DNA of 64,000 nucleotides from an uncultured Ruminococcus sp. GTDB lineage: Bacteria; Bacillota; Clostridia; Oscillospirales; Ruminococcaceae. The position numbers were made by a program, and so were the translations under genes. Below, piece by piece: positions 16,223-23,266 of this stretch. The DNA lies in the NCBI GenBank assembly GCA_934435205.1, contig CAKSAK010000001.1:248001-312000 (forward strand). The letters are read 5' to 3'. Every line of letters begins with the position of its first letter. Position 1 is the stretch's first letter. Under the pieces are notes generated by a model. That model worked only from the letters and a program-made list of their open reading frames with translations. It ran no database searches and was not told the DNA's origin.

Positions 16223-17263
16223 ATGAATACAAACAGTTTTTCAAACAGCTACAAGGAAGCAGGCGTTGACGTAACGGCAGGCTACAAGGCAGTTGAGCTT
16301 ATGAAGCAGCACGTTGCAAGGACCATGACGAGCGGTGTTCTCAGCGGTATCGGCGGCTTCGGCGGTCTGTTTGAGCTTGACATGACAGGTATCACAAAGC
16401 CTGTTCTCGTTTCAGGCACAGACGGCGTTGGCACAAAGCTCAAGATAGCTTTTCTTATGGACAAGCATGACACAGTTGGTATCGACTGCGTGGCAATGTG
16501 CGTAAACGACATTATCTGCTGCGGTGCAAAGCCACAGTTTTTCCTTGACTACATTGCTGTTGGCAAGAACTATCCTGAGAAGATCGCTCAGATAGTTTCA
16601 GGTGTAGCAGAGGGCTGTGTTCAGTCTGGCTGTGCGCTTATCGGTGGTGAAACGGCTGAGATGCCTGGTTTCTACCCTGTTGACGAATATGACCTTGCAG
16701 GTTTCTCTGTGGGTGTTGTTGACAAGGACAAGATACTTGACCCAAGCACTCAGAAGGCTGGGGACGTTATGATAGCTATAAAGTCAAGCGGTGTACACTC
16801 AAACGGCTTCTCACTGGTAAGAAAGGTATTCAGCGTTGACGAAAAGACTCTTTCTGTTCACTATGACGAGCTTGGCAAGACACTTGGCGAGACGCTTCTC
16901 ACACCTACAAAGATATATGTAAAGGCTGTTATGAGCCTGCTTGATTCTGTTAAGGTAAAGGCTATATCTCACATCACAGGCGGCGGATTCTATGAGAACA
17001 TACCACGTTCACTTCCTGACGGATTGTCTGTACAGATAGCAAGAAGCGACGTTCAGGTGCTTCCTATTTTCGATGTTATCGCAAAGACAGGAAACATTCC
17101 TGAGAGAGATATGTTCAACACATTCAACATGGGCGTTGGTATGACAGTTGTTGTTGACAAGGCTGACGCTGACAAGGCGATAGAGGCTATCAAGGCGGCA
17201 GGCGAAGAGGCTTACGTTCTGGGCGAGCTTGTTGACTCTGACATGGGCGTTATCATCTGCTAA
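16223..17263 (+). CDS. purM: AIR synthetase PurM
   Basis: ATP-dependent ring closure of FGAM to aminoimidazole ribonucleotide. At 346 aa it is typical. Family segments include YKEAGVDVTAGYKAVELM at the N-terminus, PVLVSGTDGVGTKLKIAF, CVNDIICCGAKPQFFLDY, LIGGETAEMPGFY and HITGGGFYENIPR. The upstream enzymes PurL/Q/S are not in this window. It follows purF by 22 nt with AAAGGAT as RBS. Confidence 0.97.
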   Translation: MNTNSFSNSYKEAGVDVTAGYKAVELMKQHVARTMTSGVLSGIGGFGGLFELDMTGITKPVLVSGTDGVGTKLKIAFLMDKHDTVGIDCVAMCVNDIICCGAKPQFFLDYIAVGKNYPEKIAQIVSGVAEGCVQSGCALIGGETAEMPGFYPVDEYDLAGFSVGVVDKDKILDPSTQKAGDVMIAIKSSGVHSNGFSLVRKVFSVDEKTLSVHYDELGKTLGETLLTPTKIYVKAVMSLLDSVKVKAISHITGGGFYENIPRSLPDGLSVQIARSDVQVLPIFDVIAKTGNIPERDMFNTFNMGVGMTVVVDKADADKAIEAIKAAGEEAYVLGELVDSDMGVIIC

Positions 17264-17275
17264 GGGTAAAGAGAT

Positions 17276-17908
17276 ATGAAGAAGATATGCGTTCTTGTTT
17301 CGGGCGGCGGAACAAACCTACAGGCGCTTATTGACGCTGAAAAAAGCGGCATTATAAAAAACGGCAAGATAACCTGCGTTATATCCTCTAAAGAGGGCGC
17401 TTACGCTCTGGAGAGGGCGAAAAATGCAGGAATCGGCACTGTCGTTATCCCGAGAAAGGAATACGCTGACAGCAAGAGCTACAGCGAGGCTATACTGGCG
17501 GAGCTGAACAGGCAGGGTGCTGACCTTATCGTGCTGGCTGGATTTATGATAATTCTTGACGAGTGCGTCACAAAGGCTTATCCTTACAGGATAATAAACG
17601 TTCACCCTGCGCTTATTCCGTCATTCTGCGGCGAGGGCTTTTACGGACTTAGAGTTCATGAAAAGGCTTTGGAATACGGCGTTAAGGTATCGGGTGCGAC
17701 TATACATTTTGTAAATGAAAAGGCTGACGCAGGTGCTATTATTTTGCAGGGTGCTGTAGATGTGGCTAATGACGAAACGCCTGAGAGTTTACAGAAGAAG
17801 ATAATGGAAAATGTTGAATGGAAGCTTTTGCCGAAAGCTGTTTCGCTGTTCTGCGAGGACAGAATAAGCATTAAGAACGGCAAGGCTTACGTTGACCTTA
17901 AAGACTGA
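17276..17908 (+). CDS. purN: GAR transformylase PurN
   Basis: Formylates glycinamide ribonucleotide using 10-formyl-tetrahydrofolate. The 210-aa protein has VSGGGTNLQALID near the N-terminus, LAGFM, NVHPALIPSF with the active-site Asn and His, and HFVNEKADAGAII with the catalytic Asp. It begins 12 nt after purM. An early position for PurN fits pathway order only loosely; co-expression is the clear message. Confidence 0.96.
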   Translation: MKKICVLVSGGGTNLQALIDAEKSGIIKNGKITCVISSKEGAYALERAKNAGIGTVVIPRKEYADSKSYSEAILAELNRQGADLIVLAGFMIILDECVTKAYPYRIINVHPALIPSFCGEGFYGLRVHEKALEYGVKVSGATIHFVNEKADAGAIILQGAVDVANDETPESLQKKIMENVEWKLLPKAVSLFCEDRISIKNGKAYVDLKD

Positions 17909-17931
17909 GAAAAAATTATGGAGGACAAGGT

Positions 17932-18648
17932 ATGAAAACCCTTAATATTTATGACGAGCTTAAAAGCAACTCATATCCCGGCAGAGGAATCGTGATAGGC
18001 AAGTCTGCTGACGGAAAGAGTGCGGTAACGGCTTATTTTATCATGGGCAGAAGCGTTAATTCCAGAAACAGAGTTTTCACGGAAACTGAGGACGGCATCA
18101 AGACAGAAGCCGCTGACCCTAGCAAGCTTTCTGACCCACACCTTATTATATACTCCCCTGTTCGTGTGCTTGGAAACAAGACTATCGTTACAAACGGCGA
18201 TCAGACGGACACTATTTACGAGCTTATGGACAAGCAGCAGACTTTTGAGCAGTCTCTGAGAACGAGAGAGTATGAGGACGACGCTCCAAACTACACTCCT
18301 CGTATTTCAGGTATCATGCACGTTGAGAACGGCACATATAATTATGCTATGAGCATACTCAAATCTGCTGACGGAGATCCTGATTGCTGTGAGAGATTTA
18401 CTTATACATACACTGATCCTCTTGACGGTGTGGGTCATTTTATCCACACTTACATGGGTGACGGAAATCCTCTGCCAAGCTTTGAGGGCGAGCCTAAGAA
18501 GGTAGAGATACCAAACGATATCGAAGAATTCACGGGCAAGCTTTGGGAGGCTCTCAACGAGGACAACAAGGTATCGCTGTTTGTTAGATACATCGATATC
18601 GCAAGCGGCAAGGCTGTTTCTAAGGTTATAAATAAGTACAGCAAGTAA
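17932..18648 (+). CDS. purO: IMP cyclohydrolase, PurO type
   Basis: Closes FAICAR to IMP, the last step of the pathway. The 238-aa protein resembles the archaeal-type IMP cyclohydrolase family (PF07826), not the PurH N-terminal domain: SYPGRGIVIG, GRSVNSRNR, KTIVTNGDQTDTIYE and YEDDAPNYTPRISG line up with the segments I recall from methanogen PurO. The match is from memory and not searched. A stand-alone AICAR transformylase lies downstream, so this gene plausibly supplies the missing half of PurH. RBS GGAGG precedes ATG. Confidence 0.88.
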   Translation: MKTLNIYDELKSNSYPGRGIVIGKSADGKSAVTAYFIMGRSVNSRNRVFTETEDGIKTEAADPSKLSDPHLIIYSPVRVLGNKTIVTNGDQTDTIYELMDKQQTFEQSLRTREYEDDAPNYTPRISGIMHVENGTYNYAMSILKSADGDPDCCERFTYTYTDPLDGVGHFIHTYMGDGNPLPSFEGEPKKVEIPNDIEEFTGKLWEALNEDNKVSLFVRYIDIASGKAVSKVINKYSK

Positions 18649-18680
18649 TATCCCTAAAGCGAAGCAGGAGTATAGAAAAA

Positions 18681-19178
18681 ATGGAGTTAGTTGCATTAAA
18701 ATGTCCCAAATGCGGCGGCGAGCTTGAAGTTCACGAGGGACAGAAAAAGACGTTCTGCAAATACTGCGGATCGCAGATACTGCTCGATGACGGAAACAGG
18801 ATAATAAACGTCATTGACGAGGCAAGACTCAAAGAGATAAAGCTCAATAAAGAGGTATCAGACTTTGACCAGAAGCTTCGTGACGAGGAGGAGAGCGGCA
18901 GATACAAGAACGCTTCACAGAAGCAGGGGTGGATAATAGCTTGCATCGTTTTGCACGTTATATTCACGCTTGTGTTCAGCGGTGCGGTGATGTATCAGTC
19001 TGTATTTGCAATAATCGCTTCCATATGCTTATGGGTGGCTCTGCCTGTGATAATGGCGCTTATTAAACCGAGGAACGCTGGGGGCATGGGCAGGATAAAA
19101 ACTGCGGTGCTTTTCTACATCACGTTCACTGTGATATTCTTCGGAGTGGGCAAGCTTTACTTACGTTTTATAAAATAG
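18681..19178 (+). CDS. Zinc-ribbon membrane protein, copy 1
   Basis: 165 aa. An N-terminal zinc ribbon (CPKCGGELEV ... FCKYCGSQI, residues about 8-36) is followed by a charged helical stretch (about 45-80) and three hydrophobic segments near 85-105, 110-128 and 142-160. The next gene has the same architecture and a related sequence, so the two arose by tandem duplication. Function unknown. The pair sits between purO and the AICAR transformylase gene and is probably co-transcribed; a link to purine synthesis is only positional. Confidence 0.85.
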   Translation: MELVALKCPKCGGELEVHEGQKKTFCKYCGSQILLDDGNRIINVIDEARLKEIKLNKEVSDFDQKLRDEEESGRYKNASQKQGWIIACIVLHVIFTLVFSGAVMYQSVFAIIASICLWVALPVIMALIKPRNAGGMGRIKTAVLFYITFTVIFFGVGKLYLRFIK

Positions 19179-19193
19179 TCAGGGGGGAGCAAG

Positions 19194-19727
19194 TTGGAAC
19201 TTATCGCACTTCAGTGCAAAAACTGCGGCGGTGAAATAACGATAGAGGACGATAAGAAGATCGTCTACTGCCCTTACTGCGGTACTCAGAACTACATTGA
19301 CGACGGCACTAGGACGGTCAAGATAGTTGACGAGGCGAAGCTTGAAGAAGTAAGGCTCAGGCAGGAAGAATTTCTAAAGAGAAAGGCTTCTGAGGAAGAA
19401 CTCAACGGCATAAGAGACAGGAAGATAAAACAGCGCAGGATATGGCGAGTATTTATGGTGCTGGCGCACATTCTTATTGTGATACCTGTATTTCTGCTCA
19501 TGAAGAATATGGACGATACGCCGAGCATAAACCTTATACTCGGTATGCTTGGATATCTGCTCATCATGCCGATAATAATGGGTGTGACAAGACCTAGTAT
19601 CCCCTCGAAGAAGTGGGACGTTAAGGAGAAAAGCAAGGGCAAGCTCATACTGCTTTTCTATATCTCATTCGCTGCGGTACTGCTTGTGGCAGTAATGGCA
19701 GGAGTGGCAATATTTGCAATGAACTAA
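19194..19727 (+). CDS. Zinc-ribbon membrane protein, copy 2
   Basis: 177 aa, paralogous to the preceding protein: MELIALQCKNCGGEI ... YCPYCGTQNYIDDG at the N-terminus, a Glu/Arg-rich helix (about 48-78), then three hydrophobic segments. The start is TTG at 19194, chosen because GGGGGGAG lies 4 nt upstream and the protein then begins MELIAL, matching MELVAL of copy 1. Function unknown. It ends 31 nt before the AICAR transformylase gene. Confidence 0.83.
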   Translation: MELIALQCKNCGGEITIEDDKKIVYCPYCGTQNYIDDGTRTVKIVDEAKLEEVRLRQEEFLKRKASEEELNGIRDRKIKQRRIWRVFMVLAHILIVIPVFLLMKNMDDTPSINLILGMLGYLLIMPIIMGVTRPSIPSKKWDVKEKSKGKLILLFYISFAAVLLVAVMAGVAIFAMN

Positions 19728-19758
19728 GGCTTATTCATATAAACAGGAGGTAAAAATT

Positions 19759-20940
19759 ATGGCAAATGAAATGCTTTTGAAATACGGCTGCAACCCTAAT
19801 CAGAAGCCGTCAAGAGTATTTATGGATGAGGGCAAGGATCTTCCTATCCAGGTACTCAACGGCAAGCCTGGTTACATCAATCTGCTTGACGCATTCAACG
19901 GCTGGCAGTTGGTAAGAGAGCTTAAAAAGGCGACAGGTATGTGTGCGGCAACTTCTTTCAAGCACGTTTCACCTGCGGGCGCTGCTATCGGCAAGCCTTT
20001 GAGCGAGGTTGAAAAGAAGATATATTTTGTTGACGATCTGGGCGAGCTTACTCCACTTGCAAGCGCTTATGCGAGAGCAAGAGGTGCTGACAGAATGTCA
20101 TCATACGGTGATTTTATCGCACTTTCTGACGAGTGTGACGCTTGCACTGCAAAGATGATACAGAGAGAAGTTTCTGATGGTATCATAGCACCGGGCTACA
20201 CTGACGAGGCTCTTGAGATACTCAAGTCAAAGAGAAAGGGTACATACAACATCATCAAGATAGATGAGAACTATGTTCCTGCACCTATCGAGAGAAAGCA
20301 GGTTTTCGGCGTAACTTTCGAGCAGGGCCGAAACGAGCTTAAGATCGACAACGATATGCTCACAAATATTGTGACAGACAACAAGGATATACCTGAGGAC
20401 AAGAAAACTGATCTTGTTATCTCACTTATCACACTTAAATACACACAGTCTAACAGCGTTTGCTATGTAAAGGACGGTCAGGCTATCGGTATCGGTGCAG
20501 GTCAGCAGTCGAGAATACACTGCACAAGACTTGCAGGAAACAAGGCTGACATCTGGTGGCTCAGACAGCACCCAAAGGTACTTGGTCTTCAGTTCGTTGA
20601 CAACATCAGACGTCCTGACAGAGATAACGCTATTGACGTTTACATTTCTGACGAGCATGATGATGTACTGGCTGAGGGAGTATGGCAGAACACATTCAAG
20701 GTAAAGCCAGAGGTACTCACTGAGGCAGAAAAGAAGGAATGGCTTGCAAAGAACACAGGCGTTTGTCTTGGTTCTGACGCTTTCTTCCCATTTGGCGACA
20801 ACATTGAGAGAGCTAAAAAGAGCGGTGTGGCTTACATTGCCGAGCCGGGCGGATCTATCAGGGACGATCATGTTATCATGACTTGCAACAAGTACAACAT
20901 GGCAATGGCATTCACTGGAATAAGATTGTTCCATCACTAA
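19759..20940 (+). CDS. purH: AICAR transformylase, stand-alone (PurH C-terminal domain only)
   Basis: Formylates AICAR to FAICAR with 10-formyl-tetrahydrofolate. The 393-aa protein corresponds to the transformylase part of the bifunctional PurH. It carries TSFKHVSPAGAA with the catalytic Lys-His pair, YGDFIALSDECD, YTQSNSVCYVKDG, GAGQQSRIHC and EPGGSIRDD. The N-terminal cyclohydrolase domain of about 130 residues is absent, not truncated: ATG follows GGAGG by 9 nt and no homologous frame precedes it. PurO upstream covers the missing activity. The name purV has also been used for this form. Confidence 0.92.
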   Translation: MANEMLLKYGCNPNQKPSRVFMDEGKDLPIQVLNGKPGYINLLDAFNGWQLVRELKKATGMCAATSFKHVSPAGAAIGKPLSEVEKKIYFVDDLGELTPLASAYARARGADRMSSYGDFIALSDECDACTAKMIQREVSDGIIAPGYTDEALEILKSKRKGTYNIIKIDENYVPAPIERKQVFGVTFEQGRNELKIDNDMLTNIVTDNKDIPEDKKTDLVISLITLKYTQSNSVCYVKDGQAIGIGAGQQSRIHCTRLAGNKADIWWLRQHPKVLGLQFVDNIRRPDRDNAIDVYISDEHDDVLAEGVWQNTFKVKPEVLTEAEKKEWLAKNTGVCLGSDAFFPFGDNIERAKKSGVAYIAEPGGSIRDDHVIMTCNKYNMAMAFTGIRLFHH

Positions 20941-20995
20941 TTTTTGTGCATTAATGCAAAACAATAAAGGTCAAGAAGAAAAGGAGAAATTTATT

Positions 20996-21700
20996 ATGAA
21001 AAAGTTACTTGCTTCAATTATGGCACTGACAATGGTATTTGCAGTTACTGGCTGCTCAGAGTCAAGCGATTCAAGCAGTGAGTCAAAGGCAGAGGCTAAA
21101 ACAACTACTACAACTACGGCTGCACCTGCTGTTGAGTCTGAGGCTGACACAACAACTACAACTGCTGCACCTGAGGAGTCAGTTGCTGACACTACAACTT
21201 CTGCTGGCGACACCACAAGCACTGGCGATGAGGCTAAAGGCACATATGAGAACGACGTTTACACAAGCGATCTTTACTCATTCAAGATCGACTCAAAGAA
21301 GTGGGCAATGCAGGAGTCCGCTGGTGTTGACGTAATGTTCACATACGCTGACGCAGGCGATGATGCTGAGCTTGAGTCTGCTTCTATCAACGTTATCTCA
21401 ATGTCAAACGATCTGCTCAATGGTCTTACAGCAAGTGATTATGCTGACCAGATCAAGCAAACATATAATTCCATGGACGGCTACACTGTTACAAATGACA
21501 AGGAAGACAAGTTTGCAGGCAAGGACGCTTACATTGTTGACGTAACAGGTGAGATCGGCTCACAGAAGGTACTGCTCAACCAGATAATCACTTCTGACAA
21601 CGGCAACCTTGTTGTTATCACATATGGTGCAAGCGAGGCCGCTTACAGCAAGCTTTCTGACGAGTTCAAGACAGTTCTTGACAGCTTTGAGCTTAAGTAA
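20996..21700 (+). CDS. Secreted lipoprotein of unknown function
   Basis: 234 aa. The signal peptide MKKLLASIMALTMVFAVTGC has a lipobox with lipidated Cys20. A Ser/Thr/Ala-rich linker (about 21-80, with runs of Thr) follows, then a soluble domain of about 150 residues beginning YSFKIDSKKWAM and ending FKTVLDSFELK, which looks PsbP- or DUF1795-like by length and ending; that is a weak inference. The frame opens 14 codons earlier, but ATG 20996 has AAGGAGAAA and starts the signal peptide. Inside the purine operon; purpose there unknown. Confidence 0.82.
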   Translation: MKKLLASIMALTMVFAVTGCSESSDSSSESKAEAKTTTTTTAAPAVESEADTTTTTAAPEESVADTTTSAGDTTSTGDEAKGTYENDVYTSDLYSFKIDSKKWAMQESAGVDVMFTYADAGDDAELESASINVISMSNDLLNGLTASDYADQIKQTYNSMDGYTVTNDKEDKFAGKDAYIVDVTGEIGSQKVLLNQIITSDNGNLVVITYGASEAAYSKLSDEFKTVLDSFELK

Positions 21701-21725
21701 TAATATACGAAGTAGATAAATGACG

Positions 21726-21752
21726 ATACCGCACAGCATAGGTGTGCGGTAT
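21726..21752 (+). terminator. Hairpin between the lipoprotein gene and purD
   Basis: A perfect 10-bp stem ATACCGCACA / TGTGCGGTAT with a 7-nt loop, followed by TGTTATAATT without a true T-run. It may partially terminate, or reset mRNA abundance before purD. Confidence 0.5.
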
Positions 21753-21789
21753 TGTTATAATTGGAAAAACACACTGAGGAGGTCTGAAA

Positions 21790-23145
21790 ATGGACATATT
21801 AGTTGTTGGCGGAGGCGGACGTGAACACGCTATCGTTATGAAGCTTGCGGAGTCACCTAAGGTAGGAAAGCTTTACTGCACACCCGGAAACGGTGGCATT
21901 TCACGCTATGCAGAATGTTTTGATGTTGCGGCAACGGATATCGAGGGCGTTGTGGCTCTGGCAAAGAAGCTTAAAGTAGACATGGTGGCTGTTGCACCTG
22001 ACGATCCGCTTGTACTTGGAATGGTAGACGCTTTGCAGGCTGAGGGCTTCAAGACCTTTGGCCCTAAGAAAAATGCGGCTATAATCGAGGGTTCAAAGGT
22101 CTTTTCTAAGGATCTTATGAAGAAATACAATATTCCTACAGCCAAATACGAGGTGTTCACAAACAGCGAGGACGCTATAAAATATGTCAAGGAACAGAAC
22201 ACATACCCTGCTGTTATAAAGGCTGACGGACTTGCACTTGGCAAGGGCGTTATTCTGGCGGAGAATGAGAAAGAGGCTGTGGAGGCTATCCACTCAATGA
22301 TAGATGACAAGCAGTTTGGCGAGAGCAGCTCCACTATCGTTGTGGAGGAATATCTCACAGGTCCTGAGGTTTCTGTGCTTTCATTCACTGACGGCAAGAC
22401 TGTTGTTCCTATGATCTCTTCAATGGATCACAAGAGGGCGTTGGACGGCGACAAGGGTCTGAACACAGGCGGAATGGGTACTGTTGCACCTAACCCTTAC
22501 TACACTGAGGACATTGCCAAGGAGTGCATGGAGAAGATCTTCCTGCCGACTATCAATGCAATGAACGCTGAGGGCAGGACTTTTGAGGGCTGTTTGTATT
22601 TCGGACTTATGCTCACCCCTAATGGTCCAAAGGTTATCGAATACAACTGCCGTTTCGGTGACCCTGAAACACAGGTAGTTCTTCCTATGCTGGAGGGCGA
22701 TCTTTGCGAGATATTCGAGGCTATTTATGAACACAAACTGGCTGACGTCAAGATCGGCTGGAAGTCAGGCTACTGCACTTGCGTTGTTATGGCAAGCGGC
22801 GGATATCCAGTTAAGTACAAAAAGGGTATCGAGATGTTCGGTATGGACGACAAGGGTCAGGTAGACGGAGCGTTCATTTATCACGCAGGCACAAAGTATG
22901 AGGACGGCAAGTTCTACACAAACGGCGGACGTGTTCTGGGCGTTACCTGCAATGCTTACACGCTTCAGGGTGCCCTTGACAAGTCTTACGAGGCTGTTTC
23001 CAAGATAAAGTTCGAGGGAGAGCATTTCAGAAAAGACATTGGTCAGAAAGCACTCAAGGCACTGCCAAAAGATCCGCTTGATCTTGAATACAAGCAGGAC
23101 ATGGAGGACTACATCGAGGAAAACGGAGTTTATCTAAGACAGTAG
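21790..23145 (+). CDS. purD: GAR synthetase PurD
   Basis: ATP-grasp ligase joining phosphoribosylamine and glycine. The 451-aa protein begins MDILVVGGGGREHAIVMKL. It has IKADGLALGKGVILA and VVEEYLTGPEVSVLSF in the ATP-grasp domain, NTGGMGTVAPNPY, and EYNCRFGDPETQ with the Mg-binding Glu and Asn. The usual VGPEAPL segment reads VAPDDPL here. GGAGG lies before ATG. Last gene of the purine operon, followed by a strong terminator. Confidence 0.96.
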   Translation: MDILVVGGGGREHAIVMKLAESPKVGKLYCTPGNGGISRYAECFDVAATDIEGVVALAKKLKVDMVAVAPDDPLVLGMVDALQAEGFKTFGPKKNAAIIEGSKVFSKDLMKKYNIPTAKYEVFTNSEDAIKYVKEQNTYPAVIKADGLALGKGVILAENEKEAVEAIHSMIDDKQFGESSSTIVVEEYLTGPEVSVLSFTDGKTVVPMISSMDHKRALDGDKGLNTGGMGTVAPNPYYTEDIAKECMEKIFLPTINAMNAEGRTFEGCLYFGLMLTPNGPKVIEYNCRFGDPETQVVLPMLEGDLCEIFEAIYEHKLADVKIGWKSGYCTCVVMASGGYPVKYKKGIEMFGMDDKGQVDGAFIYHAGTKYEDGKFYTNGGRVLGVTCNAYTLQGALDKSYEAVSKIKFEGEHFRKDIGQKALKALPKDPLDLEYKQDMEDYIEENGVYLRQ

Positions 23146-23152
23146 GATATAT

Positions 23153-23182
23153 AACGGGCGGAGAAATTCCGTCCGTTTTTTT
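23153..23182 (+). terminator. Intrinsic terminator of the purine operon
   Basis: Stem AACGGGCGGA / TCCGTCCGTT (one G-U pair), 5-nt loop, seven T. It starts 7 nt after the purD stop codon. Confidence 0.9.
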
Positions 23183-23207
23183 GTACAGATAATACGTTTA
23201 TAAATAC

Positions 23208-23245
23208 AAAGACCCCCTCGGACATTTCTGTCCAAGGAGGTCTTT
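23208..23245 (-). terminator. Intrinsic terminator of the exporter operon
   Basis: A long hairpin, AAAGACCCCCTCGGACA / TGTCCAAGGAGGTCTTT, with a 4-nt loop, between the converging purD and heptad-repeat genes. The T-run on the minus strand is short, so efficiency is uncertain. Confidence 0.7.
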
Positions 23246-23266
23246 GCTATGTGTGGGAAGTAAAAA

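Noticed and set aside
19759..20940. purH truncated at its 5' end
   Set aside because: A good RBS and start lie at the domain border, no remnant of the cyclohydrolase domain lies upstream, and a PurO-type cyclohydrolase is in the same operon.
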